This document shows positions 8,930 through 16,920 of a stretch of 41,360 nt of DNA, piece after piece. Under the pieces are notes generated by a model. The model was not told the origin of the DNA. It saw only the letters and a list, made by a program, of their open reading frames with translations, and made no database searches. Source of the stretch: Desulfoscipio geothermicus (GTDB lineage: Bacteria > Bacillota > Desulfotomaculia > Desulfotomaculales > Desulfallaceae); contig JAENYF010000028.1 in the NCBI GenBank assembly GCA_016841905.1, positions 1 to 41,360 on the forward strand, in the 5' to 3' direction. Position numbers and translations under genes: made by a program. Each line of letters starts with the position of its first letter. The first letter of the stretch is position 1.

Positions 8930-10552
8930 TTGCCAAGAGTGGAAATATACGATACAACCTTGCGGGACGGAACCCAAGGAGAGGGTATATCCTTATCTGC
9001 CAAGGATAAAGTTAAAATAGCCCTCAAGCTTGATGAACTGGGCTTTCATTACATCGAAGGAGGCTGGCCTGGTTCCAATCCTAAAGATTTGCGTTTTTTT
9101 GAACTGATTAGGGAGCACCAACTAAAAAACGCGCGCATCTGTGCTTTTGGCAGCACCAGAAAATCGGGTATGGCCGCCGACCAGGATGAGAATTTGCTGC
9201 AAATTGTCCGTTCCAAAGTCCCGGTTGCCACAATATTTGGAAAAACGTGGGATTTCCATGTACTACATGCCCTGATGACCACCCTGGAAGATAATCTGAA
9301 CATGATTGAAGAGTCCGTGGCTTATTTGAAACAGCAGGGTATGGAAGTATTTTATGATGCCGAACACTTTTTTGATGGTTTTATCGCCAACCGGGAATAC
9401 GCCTTGGCTACATTGCAGGCGGCTAAAAAAGGCGGTGCTTCCAGGATAATCCTCTGTGATACCAACGGCGGCCACCTGCCCAATGAGATTTTTGAGCTGG
9501 TGTCTGCAGTGAAACAGGTGATTGATCTGCCCCTGGGGATACACTGTCATAACGATAGTGAGCTGGCGGTAGCTAACTCAGTAACTGCAGTCCAAGCCGG
9601 GGTCATCCAGGTGCAGGGCACTATTAACGGTTATGGGGAGCGCTGTGGTAATGCTAACCTGATCTCCATCATACCCAACCTGGCCTTTAAGTGTCATATA
9701 CCTAGCCTGCCGGAGGAGAGTCTTGCGGAGCTCACCGATCTGTCCCGGTTTGTCAGCGAGCTGGCCAATATGCACCCAATGAATAACCAGCCTTTTGTGG
9801 GGGGCAGTGCTTTTGCCCACAAAGCCGGGGTACATGTGAACGCGTTGCTGAAAAACCCCCAGACCTATGAGCATCTCGAGCCCGAAAAGGTGGGCAACCG
9901 GCGCCGGGTGCTGGTTTCCGAGCTGAGCGGCTTAAGCAACCTGGCGTACAAATACCAGGAGTCTGACTTGGGCTTGGGGCTAGGTTTAGAGAAAGAAGAT
10001 AACCGTAAGCTACTCGATGAGTTAAAGGAATTGGAAAATCAGGGTTATCAATTCGAAGGTGCCGAGGGGTCCTTCGAACTGCGGGTGCGCAAGGCCTTTT
10101 ATGGCTACCAGGAGCCGTTTACTCTGGAAAGCCTCAAGGTATTAATTGAATTGCGTGAAGGAACGGTTTATTCCGAGGCGATCATCAAAATTATGGTCAA
10201 CGGTCAGGTGATGCACACTGCCGCCGAGGGCAACGGCCCGGTAAACGCCCTGGATAACGCGTTGCGCAAAGCGCTGGAAGGGTTCTACCCGGAAATCTCC
10301 AGCTTCCAGCTCAATGACTATAAGGTGCGGGTGCTGGATGAAAAAGACGGTACCGGGGCAGTAGTACGGGTGCTGGTGGAATCCGGTGACGGCCATTGCT
10401 CCTGGGGTACGGTAGGGGTGAGCCCCAATATCATCGAGGCCAGCTGGGAAGCGCTGGTAGATAGCATTGCCTATGGTTTGCTGCGGCTTGAAAATAAAGA
10501 TGATTTTGCCACCGACCAAATCATTAACGGGTTTATCCGTAATAAATGTTAA
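8930..10552 (+). CDS. cimA: (R)-citramalate synthase
   Basis: CimA condenses pyruvate and acetyl-CoA to citramalate, opening a threonine-independent route to 2-oxobutyrate and isoleucine. The DRE-TIM barrel begins VEIYDTTLRDGTQGEGISLS, the CimA-type motif, and contains the HCHNDSELAVANS metal site and GYGERCGNANL. A C-terminal LeuA-like regulatory domain follows (VMHTAAEGNGPVNALDNAL, then SPNIIEASWEALVDS). I prefer the TTG start at 8930, because GGAACGGAGA precedes it at normal spacing and the family begins right at this motif. The longer ATG start at 8909 has no ribosome site and adds seven residues. From the TTG the protein has 540 residues, typical of the long CimA class. Confidence 0.94.
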   Translation: MPRVEIYDTTLRDGTQGEGISLSAKDKVKIALKLDELGFHYIEGGWPGSNPKDLRFFELIREHQLKNARICAFGSTRKSGMAADQDENLLQIVRSKVPVATIFGKTWDFHVLHALMTTLEDNLNMIEESVAYLKQQGMEVFYDAEHFFDGFIANREYALATLQAAKKGGASRIILCDTNGGHLPNEIFELVSAVKQVIDLPLGIHCHNDSELAVANSVTAVQAGVIQVQGTINGYGERCGNANLISIIPNLAFKCHIPSLPEESLAELTDLSRFVSELANMHPMNNQPFVGGSAFAHKAGVHVNALLKNPQTYEHLEPEKVGNRRRVLVSELSGLSNLAYKYQESDLGLGLGLEKEDNRKLLDELKELENQGYQFEGAEGSFELRVRKAFYGYQEPFTLESLKVLIELREGTVYSEAIIKIMVNGQVMHTAAEGNGPVNALDNALRKALEGFYPEISSFQLNDYKVRVLDEKDGTGAVVRVLVESGDGHCSWGTVGVSPNIIEASWEALVDSIAYGLLRLENKDDFATDQIINGFIRNKC

Positions 10553-10569
10553 GCTAAGGTGAATGCAAT

Positions 10570-11379
10570 TTGCTGGCCAAACAAAAATATCGGCAGTTAA
10601 AGGATAATTTGCGGGGCTATTCAAGTATTTTGGTAGCCCTTTCCGGTGGTGTGGACAGTGCTCTGCTTCTTGGTGCGGCCATTGACGCCCTGGGATCGGG
10701 TAACGTGCTGGCCGTTAACTTCCATGCCGCTATCCACGTAGCCAGCGAATTAACCGAGGTGCAGGAATTAGCTGCCCGCCTAAACTGCCGATTAGCGGTC
10801 CTTGGGGATGAAGGCTTGCTGGATAACCCTGCTTTTTGTGCCAATCCCCCCAACCGCTGCTATATCTGTAAACGGATTATTTTGGGTCAACTGCAAGCCC
10901 TGGCAGAACAACAGGGGCTGGCTGCGGTAGCCGAAGGCTCCAACGCCGACGATGCAGGTGATTACCGCCCTGGTATGCAAGCGGTGCGGGAATTGCAGGT
11001 GCTCAGCCCCCTGCTCGACGCCGGGTTAACCAAGCGGGAAATCCGGCAGCTGGCCAGGGAGCTGGGGCTACCCGTTTGGAACAAGCCTTCCTCGCCCTGC
11101 CTGTGCTCGCGCATTCCCTACGGTAGCCCGATTACAGCTACTATACTGTGGCAGATCGAAGCCGGGGAAAGGTTTTTACAGGAGGCCGGCTTTCCTGAAG
11201 TCCGGCTGCGGCACCATGGCAGTTTAGCCCGGATTGAAATCCCTGCTGAGCAAATGGCTGAAATCTTGCACCCGCCGGTGCTGTCTAAGGTGCAAAGCTG
11301 CCTGCGGGACCTAGGTTTTCAATATTTAACTTTGGACTTGCACGGTTTGCGGAGCGGCAGTTTTAATGAAGTACTTTAA
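10570..11379 (+). CDS. larE: LarE-type ATP-dependent sulfur transferase
   Basis: LarE adenylates the nicotinate-derived precursor and delivers sulfur for the nickel-pincer nucleotide cofactor. The 269-residue protein has the PP-loop ATP motif SGGVDS at residues 25-30, the RCYICK motif (Cys 97 and 100) and KPSSPCLCSRIPYG near 172-185. Cys 177 lines up with the sacrificial cysteine of Lactobacillus LarE, but here a second cysteine sits two residues on. Extra cysteines are a feature of LarE relatives that carry an iron-sulfur cluster instead of sacrificing a residue; which mode applies here is an inference. It starts at TTG after AAGGTGA, 17 bases past cimA. No larA or larB is visible nearby. 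Confidence 0.88.
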   Translation: MLAKQKYRQLKDNLRGYSSILVALSGGVDSALLLGAAIDALGSGNVLAVNFHAAIHVASELTEVQELAARLNCRLAVLGDEGLLDNPAFCANPPNRCYICKRIILGQLQALAEQQGLAAVAEGSNADDAGDYRPGMQAVRELQVLSPLLDAGLTKREIRQLARELGLPVWNKPSSPCLCSRIPYGSPITATILWQIEAGERFLQEAGFPEVRLRHHGSLARIEIPAEQMAEILHPPVLSKVQSCLRDLGFQYLTLDLHGLRSGSFNEVL

Positions 11380-11414
11380 GATGCAAGAAACTCCGGCAAT
11401 CATGCCCCGGCCTA

Positions 11415-11445
11415 AATGCAGGTGGTGGCGTGCATTGCTTTTTTT
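11415..11445 (+). terminator. Possible weak terminator after larE
   Basis: A six-base stem (AATGCA at 11415-11420 with TGCATT at 11431-11436) and a ten-base loop are followed by GC and seven T. The stem is short, so read-through into the larC-like gene is likely. The rest of the 157-base gap shows only the ribosome site of the next gene. Confidence 0.4.
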
Positions 11446-11536
11446 CATCTGCTTTACCGGTACATTGGCTGGTTAGCTTGCGCAGGAGTTTCTGATGTAC
11501 AAGACGAAAATTTTCATAAGCGGGGAGTGTGAGCCA

Positions 11537-12742
11537 ATGACGGTGGCCCATTTTAACTGCAGATATGGTTTTAGCTCCGGGGCTGCTCTGGCTGCCTTAA
11601 TTGGTGCGGGTGCCGATGTTGAGGAGATGAACAGCCGGTTAGCAGACTTAAAGCTGATGCCGGGGCGGTTGAGCGCTTTTACCGGGCGCAGCGGGCACGG
11701 GCTGCTGTATACCGGAGTCCAAGTACAGCCCACCGCCGGTGAGCAATACCCGGCTGAAGGGTTGGCCAAGGAGCTCAAGGCCAGAGGGTTGGATGCTGGT
11801 GCGTCGGAGCGGTTTGCTCAAGTAATGGAGCAGCTGAGCAGTTATTACCAGGCCAGGTTGGCCGGACCGGTTTACCTGTCGGACAGGCTGCTGGTGGAAA
11901 TATTGGGTACGGTGCTGGCACTAGAGTCGCTTCAGGCCGCTAAGCTATTTGTTGCGCCGCTGCCCCTGGATAGTGCCAATGGCGGGCTGGCTGGCCAGTC
12001 TTTCAATGTCTTTACCCTGCTCAATGGTTTTGTCGTTGGCCCGGCAGCAGGCCAGGCAACGATAATTACCCCCGCAGGAGCTGCCATGCTAAAGGGTCTA
12101 GCCCAACCTGACGTGCAAATGCCCGGGCTTACTTTGCGGGCAACAGGCTGTGGGGCAGAGCTGGCAGAGGGAGGTCAGACCGATGGGAAGCCCGGCTTTA
12201 GCTTAGCTGAACCAGTATTTAAAGCTCTGGTTAATGCCGTGCTCGGTGAGCCTGTCTCGGGCAGTGCACAGGCAGGGAAAATTGGCGAAGAAGTGCTGCT
12301 CATGGAAACCTCTATTGATGATATGAACCCGGAGTTCTATCCCTACCTGGTGGCCCGGCTGCTAGAGGCCGGGGCACTGGATGTCTACCTGAAACACATC
12401 ATTATGAAAAAGGGGCGACCCGGGGTAATGCTTATAGTAGTAGCCCGGGAAGACCGGCAGGAGCCCCTATTGCAGGTAATTTTCTCCGAAACCTCTACTC
12501 TGGGGGTGCGCCTGCGCACCGAGCGGCGCAGGTGTCTGCACCGGGAACTTGTCACTGTGCAGACTAGCTATGGCGCGGTACGGGTTAAACTAGCCCTGGA
12601 GGAGCCGGGGGGGCAGCCGTTGCGCTGTGCCCCGGAATTTGAAGATTGCCTGGCCAGGGCACGGGAGCAACAGGTGCCGTTGCAAAATGTGTACCGGGCG
12701 GCCCTGCTGGCTGCGGAGAGTTGGTTAGAGAAACAGCCTTAA
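11537..12742 (+). CDS. larC: LarC-like nickel insertion protein with diverged N-terminus
   Basis: LarC inserts nickel into the pincer nucleotide in a CTP-dependent reaction. The C-terminal half is clearly LarC: LLMETSIDDMNPEFYPYLV, then VYLKHIIMKKGRPGVML and SETSTLGVRL. The N-terminal half is unusual. Most LarC proteins begin with an acidic FDCFSGISGDM-type motif, whereas here the aligned stretch is FNCRYGFSSGAALAALIGAG, lacking both acidic residues. The His-rich segment seen in many homologues is also missing. I place the start at ATG 11537 (401 residues) after GGGGAGTG; the frame is open to 11495. It could be an active variant or a protein adapted to another metal task. The pairing with larE supports the family call. 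Confidence 0.8.
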   Translation: MTVAHFNCRYGFSSGAALAALIGAGADVEEMNSRLADLKLMPGRLSAFTGRSGHGLLYTGVQVQPTAGEQYPAEGLAKELKARGLDAGASERFAQVMEQLSSYYQARLAGPVYLSDRLLVEILGTVLALESLQAAKLFVAPLPLDSANGGLAGQSFNVFTLLNGFVVGPAAGQATIITPAGAAMLKGLAQPDVQMPGLTLRATGCGAELAEGGQTDGKPGFSLAEPVFKALVNAVLGEPVSGSAQAGKIGEEVLLMETSIDDMNPEFYPYLVARLLEAGALDVYLKHIIMKKGRPGVMLIVVAREDRQEPLLQVIFSETSTLGVRLRTERRRCLHRELVTVQTSYGAVRVKLALEEPGGQPLRCAPEFEDCLARAREQQVPLQNVYRAALLAAESWLEKQP

Positions 12743-12815
12743 GGCTGTACATGGAGATATTGGAGTACAGTATTAGCTGAATAATCCTAGAACACTCGTT
12801 TTTATCCAGGCCATG

Positions 12816-12824
12816 TGTTAAAAT
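12816..12824 (+). promoter_or_regulatory. Candidate extended -10 promoter for cdaA-cdaR
   Basis: TGT followed by TAAAAT (12819-12824) forms an extended -10 element 34 bases before the cdaA start, in the short gap after larC. The -35 region (TCGTTT near 12796) is poor, which extended -10 promoters tolerate. This would let cdaA-cdaR be transcribed independently of the lar genes. Confidence 0.4.
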
Positions 12825-12857
12825 AGTTAAGCAAGTGAATAAATCGGGGGCAATGGC

Positions 12858-13694
12858 ATGGAATACCTCAGGGGGCTAAAGGAGAACCTGAATCTTAATT
12901 TAGACTTATTTAATATTGTCAGCATTATTGATATTCTAATAGTGGCCTTTGTCTTATACCGGCTGATGATGTTGATTCAGGGTACCCGGGCAGTGCAGTT
13001 AATCAAGGGCTTGGCGGTGCTGCTAGTGGCCACCGCGGTGAGCAGTCTGCTGAATCTAAATACCGTGCATTGGTTGCTCAGACAGGCGATGACGGTTTTA
13101 GTGGTGGCGCTGCCCATTGTGTTTCAGCCGGAGCTGCGCCGTGCTCTGGAAAAACTGGGCGGCGGCGATTTCTTTGTCCGCCCGCTGACCCAGATGGCTG
13201 AAGACGACCGGAGCGCCTTAATAAATGAAGTGGTTCGGGGTACCCAGAATATGTCTGCAAGCCGGACCGGGGCGCTGATTGTGCTGGAACGCGTAACCGG
13301 CCTGCAGGAATTTATTGATACCGGTATCAAGGTGGATAGCCTTGTCTCCGCTGAACTGCTGATGAATATATTTATTAACAAGTCACCGCTGCACGATGGT
13401 GCCGTAATTATCCGGGGAGACAGGCTGGCTGCGGCGGCCTGCGTTTTGCCGTTATCAGAAAGCCGGCATTTAAGCAGGGATTTAGGCACCAGACACCGGG
13501 CTGCAGTGGGGCTATCAGAACAGTCAGATGCTGTAGCGGTAGTCGTATCCGAAGAGACGGGTTCTGTGTCTTTGACCCTGGAAGGGACCCTTTACCGACG
13601 TTTAACTGAAGTGGAACTGCATGACCTGCTGGTTAAGTTTCTCAAGCCTGCCACAACACGCAGTGCGCTTTCCTCACTCTGGCAGAAAAGGTGA
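12858..13694 (+). CDS. cdaA: Diadenylate cyclase (c-di-AMP synthase)
   Basis: CdaA makes the essential second messenger c-di-AMP from two ATP. The 278-residue protein has three predicted N-terminal membrane helices (about residues 20-40, 46-64 and 72-90) and a cytosolic DAC domain. Catalytic motifs are intact: LHDGAVII with Asp-Gly-Ala at 180-182, and GTRHRAA at 210-216. The start ATG follows a GGGGGC ribosome site. cdaR follows after seven bases, the usual pairing in Firmicutes, where CdaR modulates the cyclase. The third member of that group, glmM, is about 4 kb away here. Confidence 0.96.
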   Translation: MEYLRGLKENLNLNLDLFNIVSIIDILIVAFVLYRLMMLIQGTRAVQLIKGLAVLLVATAVSSLLNLNTVHWLLRQAMTVLVVALPIVFQPELRRALEKLGGGDFFVRPLTQMAEDDRSALINEVVRGTQNMSASRTGALIVLERVTGLQEFIDTGIKVDSLVSAELLMNIFINKSPLHDGAVIIRGDRLAAAACVLPLSESRHLSRDLGTRHRAAVGLSEQSDAVAVVVSEETGSVSLTLEGTLYRRLTEVELHDLLVKFLKPATTRSALSSLWQKR

Positions 13695-13701
13695 TGTGCT
13701 C

Positions 13702-14673
13702 ATGATGATCCGCTGGCGGGATAATTCCATTCGCCTAATTGCAATTTTTATGGCTGTGCTGCTTTGGGTGTATGTGGCTAACGAGCAAAATCCGATGAGT
13801 AGCCATACCTATCAAATACCTTTAACTGTCCAGGGAGAACCTGAAGGTTATGTGTTTAGCGGGTTGCCCGGAAAAGTAAGTATAAAAGTTAAGAGCCCCA
13901 AAAATCTCAGTGCTACCTTGAGGGTGAGCGATTTCACTGCCCAGGTCAACCTGAGCGGTATTACGGAAGGTGAACAACAACTGCCGGTACAGGTTACTGC
14001 CCCTCCAGGGGTTGAGATGATTCAAGTCACCCCTCAGGTGGTACAAGTTGCTGCGGACAAAATAACCCAAAAAAGTGTACCGGTGACGCTTAATCTGAAG
14101 GGTGAAGTTGCTCAGGGCCTGGTCCGGGGTAAGCCTGTATTGCAGCCCCAGGCAGTAACACTGGAGGGGCCGGGTAAACTGCTGGCGGGAATTAATCACG
14201 TTGGTGTAGCAGTAAACCTATCCGATGTGGAGGACGAACTAGTCAGAGAGGTAACTGTGCAGACCGGGGTTAAAGGCGTTACCGTCAGCCCTACACGGGT
14301 TTTGGTGACTGTGCCGGTGACCTCATTGCCGGTCAAAGAGCTGCCGGTACGGGTCGAGCTTGTTGGCTTACCAGCAGAAGGATATTTGGCGGGCGAGGTA
14401 GTGGTGCAGCCCGCTGCGGTGCGGGCAACCGGTCCCAAGCAGGTAATTGACGCTCTTACCGAAGTAAACGTGCAGGCTGTAGATATCTCTGGGGTCACTG
14501 AAGATGTGGTAAGGGAAGTGGGGCTGGTTCTGCCGAACGGGGTTATCTCGTTACAGCCCAAACAGGTGCATATTGCTGTGGACATTGCACTGCAGGCGAC
14601 AGAACCGCAGCAGCCCAGTCCGGATGAAGAACCGGAGGAAGAAGAAAACCCAGAAAATGTAACTGAGCGGTAA
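13702..14673 (+). CDS. cdaR: CdaA regulator, YbbR-domain membrane protein
   Basis: CdaR is an extracytoplasmic protein that binds CdaA and tunes c-di-AMP synthesis. From the ATG at 13702 (after AAGGTGAT; the frame is open further back into cdaA) it has 323 residues. A short cytosolic start (MMIRWRDNSIR) leads into one membrane helix at about residues 10-27, followed by three YbbR repeats at roughly 35-115, 117-200 and 205-290. The tail is strongly acidic (EEPEEEENPEN). Four repeats are common in relatives, so this is a slightly short form. The start lies seven bases after cdaA, supporting a two-gene operon. Confidence 0.92.
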   Translation: MMIRWRDNSIRLIAIFMAVLLWVYVANEQNPMSSHTYQIPLTVQGEPEGYVFSGLPGKVSIKVKSPKNLSATLRVSDFTAQVNLSGITEGEQQLPVQVTAPPGVEMIQVTPQVVQVAADKITQKSVPVTLNLKGEVAQGLVRGKPVLQPQAVTLEGPGKLLAGINHVGVAVNLSDVEDELVREVTVQTGVKGVTVSPTRVLVTVPVTSLPVKELPVRVELVGLPAEGYLAGEVVVQPAAVRATGPKQVIDALTEVNVQAVDISGVTEDVVREVGLVLPNGVISLQPKQVHIAVDIALQATEPQQPSPDEEPEEEENPENVTER

Positions 14674-14676
14674 AAT

Positions 14677-14718
14677 GCGTTTCGGGACTTGCCAAAGTAG
14701 CCCCGTGCGCTTTTTTTT
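14677..14718 (+). terminator. Terminator after cdaR
   Basis: An interrupted stem (GCG plus CGGG in 14677-14686 with CCCG and CGC in 14702-14710) is directly followed by eight T (14711-14718), four bases past the cdaR stop. It would end the cdaA-cdaR transcript and so uncouple it from glmM. Confidence 0.6.
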
Positions 14719-15060
14719 GCTTAATCTTAAAATGAACGGCAGCGCAACTGTTTCAAGCAGAAGCGTAAACCCGTACCAGGCGATCCCACGGTGTTTTTTT
14801 ACAAGAAAATGCCATGATCCGTAATAAATTGACCGTGTCATACTATAATGGATGAGTAGAAACGTGTCCGGTAAATTTAAGCACATCTATTAATAACAGG
14901 CTAGGCGAAAGTTGAATTATTATGGTAAAATATATCGTTAAACTATAAACAATTAAATAGTTAAAAGGTGGCGAGAGCATGACCTTGTAATTATGTTAGC
15001 CAGGGCCATTAAAAGAGTACATTTTACATATTTAATTGCCTAATTGAGGAGGAAATGGAC
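14719..15060 (+). other. AT-rich leader region before nagB
   Basis: No gene is supported in this stretch. It holds a TATAAT near 14844 with no correctly spaced -35 box. A three-codon frame (ATG ACC TTG stop at 14979-14990) follows an AAGGTG ribosome-like site. The true nagB ribosome site, GAGGAGG, is at 15046-15052. The distance from the cdaR terminator suggests that nagB has its own promoter here, but I cannot fix it. Confidence 0.5.
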
Positions 15061-15858
15061 ATGGATATTATAGTAAGAGAAAATTATGCTGAAATGAGCA
15101 GGTATGCTGCTGAGGTAATTGCCAGTTATGTAAAAGCCAAGCCCAATTGCATACTTGGACTAGCGACTGGCAGCACACCTATCGGAACCTACCAGGAACT
15201 GGTCAGAATGTATAAGGAAGGGCTCGACTTTTCCAACGTTATAACTTTCAATCTGGATGAGTACTATGGAGTGGGTATTGATCTGAATAAACCCTTCGAT
15301 TTAGATCAGAGTTATGCCAGATTTATGTACGAGAACCTTTTTAAGCATATTAATATTAAGCCGGAAAACGTACATGTTCCCGACGGGCTGACCAAAGAAC
15401 CTGAAAAGTATTGCCATTGGTATGAAAATGAAATTGTCAAGGCCGGGGGAATTGATTTACAAGTTGTGGGCATAGGCGGTGACGGTCATTGGGCCTTTAA
15501 CGAACCAGGATCATCGCTGGCTTCAAGGACAAGATTACAGGCCTTAACCCAACAAACCCTTGATGACAATTATGAAAGCTTTTATCAAAAAGCCGGCATA
15601 GCCATGGAGGATATGCCACATTTCGCTCTCACCATGGGGATCGGTACGATTCTTGAGGCGAGGAATATCATCATGCTGGCCAATGGGAAAAAGAAGGCGG
15701 ATGTGGTGGCCAAAAGCATTGAAGGTCCCTTAACTTCTCAAATCACGGCTTCGGCAATTCAACTGCACAGCGGGGGAGTTACCGTTGTGCTAGATAGGGA
15801 TGCTGCCTCAAGCCTTAACAACTTAGAGCATTATATGCATGGAAAAGTTAAAGCGTGA
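15061..15858 (+). CDS. nagB: Glucosamine-6-phosphate deaminase
   Basis: NagB converts glucosamine 6-phosphate to fructose 6-phosphate and ammonia, opposing GlmS. I choose ATG 15061 because GAGGAGG lies eight bases before it; ATG 15055 is only two bases from that site. The 265-residue protein has GLATGSTPIGTYQEL, FNLDEYYG (Asp 66) and GIGGDGHWAFNEPGSS with Asp 141, His 143 and Glu 148 at the same numbers as the E. coli catalytic residues. The loop after DEYYG is a few residues longer than usual (GVGIDLNKPFDLDQSY). It stands alone, convergent with the next gene, and no nagA is present. Confidence 0.93.
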   Translation: MDIIVRENYAEMSRYAAEVIASYVKAKPNCILGLATGSTPIGTYQELVRMYKEGLDFSNVITFNLDEYYGVGIDLNKPFDLDQSYARFMYENLFKHINIKPENVHVPDGLTKEPEKYCHWYENEIVKAGGIDLQVVGIGGDGHWAFNEPGSSLASRTRLQALTQQTLDDNYESFYQKAGIAMEDMPHFALTMGIGTILEARNIIMLANGKKKADVVAKSIEGPLTSQITASAIQLHSGGVTVVLDRDAASSLNNLEHYMHGKVKA

Positions 15859-15875
15859 TTACGGTTTTTGCTAGA

Positions 15876-16775
15876 TTAAAAAAACTCTTCTTTTTCTTCC
15901 TTAGTATAAAACAGTTGCATATTCTCTTCATCGGAAAGTGTTCCTTCATATTTTAAGAGATAGGTTATGGCGTTATTTCGACTAACAAAAGCATTTTCCT
16001 CTAAGTCTGCTATTTTTTCCGGTATGCCCTGCTCAAAGAGCAATTGCTTAACCTTTTGGAAAATATCCCGGTTACCATAAAGAAATTTTCCTTCATCAAG
16101 AATTTTTGCCGCTACCATGGATTCAAAGCAGTCGAATTTTAATTGCTCATGCACCTTGGCCATGTCTTTGATGACATAATCAATTTCTTCTTTATAACTG
16201 GGATTTTTCAAAAGATAGTTTTTTTGGCTATAGATAGCTAAATCAAGGCTTTGAATTGTGCTGTCGGACAGGTCCTGGGTTACGACAACAATATCTAGAT
16301 CAGAACCGTTGACTAGCTCTCCCGTGGATGATTCAGGCCTGGGTTCCAAGTGGGCCATGTCATACGCTACATCACCTGCCATGATGAAACAAGCAAGATT
16401 TTTGATAATTTGTGAATCCTTATGTGATTCACAAATTTTTTTAATAACCTCTTGGGCAAGTTTGAGCTTATTTTTACTTATTTTTATGATCTCTTGATGT
16501 AGTAATTCTGCCCTGGAGGACATTTCCGATAAGGTTTTGGCGGTACCAATAATAGTATAATCATAAAACTCCCTGATGATGGATGGTGAAAGTCTGGCGT
16601 ACCCTTTAACATGCTTATCAAGCCTCAGGTATTTCCGGCCAATTGTTTTAGTTATTATTCTTTCGCTGTTATTACAGATTTTCCATAAACTAAACTCATC
16701 CATTTTTGTTTTTTCCAGCAGCACCCTTCCAGTTAAAGGTCCTTGCGTGTCCAATAGCTCAACAATATTATCCAT
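15876..16775 (-). CDS. Winged-helix plus nucleotidyltransferase-like protein, function unknown
   Basis: I do not recognise a named family. The first 70 residues look like a winged-helix domain (DNIVELLDTQGPLTGRVLLE, then ITKTIGRKYLRLDKH). Near residue 157 there is a nucleotidyltransferase-type GSDLDIVVV motif with a possible third acidic residue in EEIDYVIKD, and the C-terminal part is helical and charged. The ATG at 16775 is preferred over the GTG at 16784 because AAGGAAGTGG is well spaced only for the ATG; it gives 299 residues. The gene converges on nagB with a 17-base gap and lies downstream of yvcK on the same strand, after that gene's terminator. A role as a nucleotide-transferring regulator is possible but unproven. 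Confidence 0.75.
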   Translation of the reverse strand: MDNIVELLDTQGPLTGRVLLEKTKMDEFSLWKICNNSERIITKTIGRKYLRLDKHVKGYARLSPSIIREFYDYTIIGTAKTLSEMSSRAELLHQEIIKISKNKLKLAQEVIKKICESHKDSQIIKNLACFIMAGDVAYDMAHLEPRPESSTGELVNGSDLDIVVVTQDLSDSTIQSLDLAIYSQKNYLLKNPSYKEEIDYVIKDMAKVHEQLKFDCFESMVAAKILDEGKFLYGNRDIFQKVKQLLFEQGIPEKIADLEENAFVSRNNAITYLLKYEGTLSDEENMQLFYTKEEKEEFF

Positions 16776-16868
16776 TCTGCCCACTTCCTTGTATTATATA
16801 TAGCAAGCAATGCCCAGCCGACACTAACTATTTTACCCTCTTGGTTATATCTTATGGCGAGCTTGCTG

Positions 16869-16900
16869 CAAAAAAGGCACCGAATATTTGTACGGTGCCT
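16869..16900 (-). terminator. Terminator of yvcK
   Basis: On the minus strand AGGCACCG (16893-16900) pairs with CGGTGCCT (16875-16882) across a ten-base loop and is followed by a run of T (bases A 16870-16875 on the plus strand). It lies 21 bases past the yvcK stop and separates it from the nucleotidyltransferase-like gene. Confidence 0.85.
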
Positions 16901-16920
16901 TATCCCCCACACCTAGTTTT

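Noticed and set aside
14551..14886. 111-residue open frame on the minus strand across the end of cdaR and the following gap
   Set aside because: It runs through the cdaR C-terminus and its terminator, has no ribosome site and shows low-complexity aromatic/basic content.
14979..14990. Three-codon frame with a ribosome-like site before nagB (and a similar one near 18574)
   Set aside because: Too short to claim as a leader peptide; no codon bias or attenuator structure nearby.
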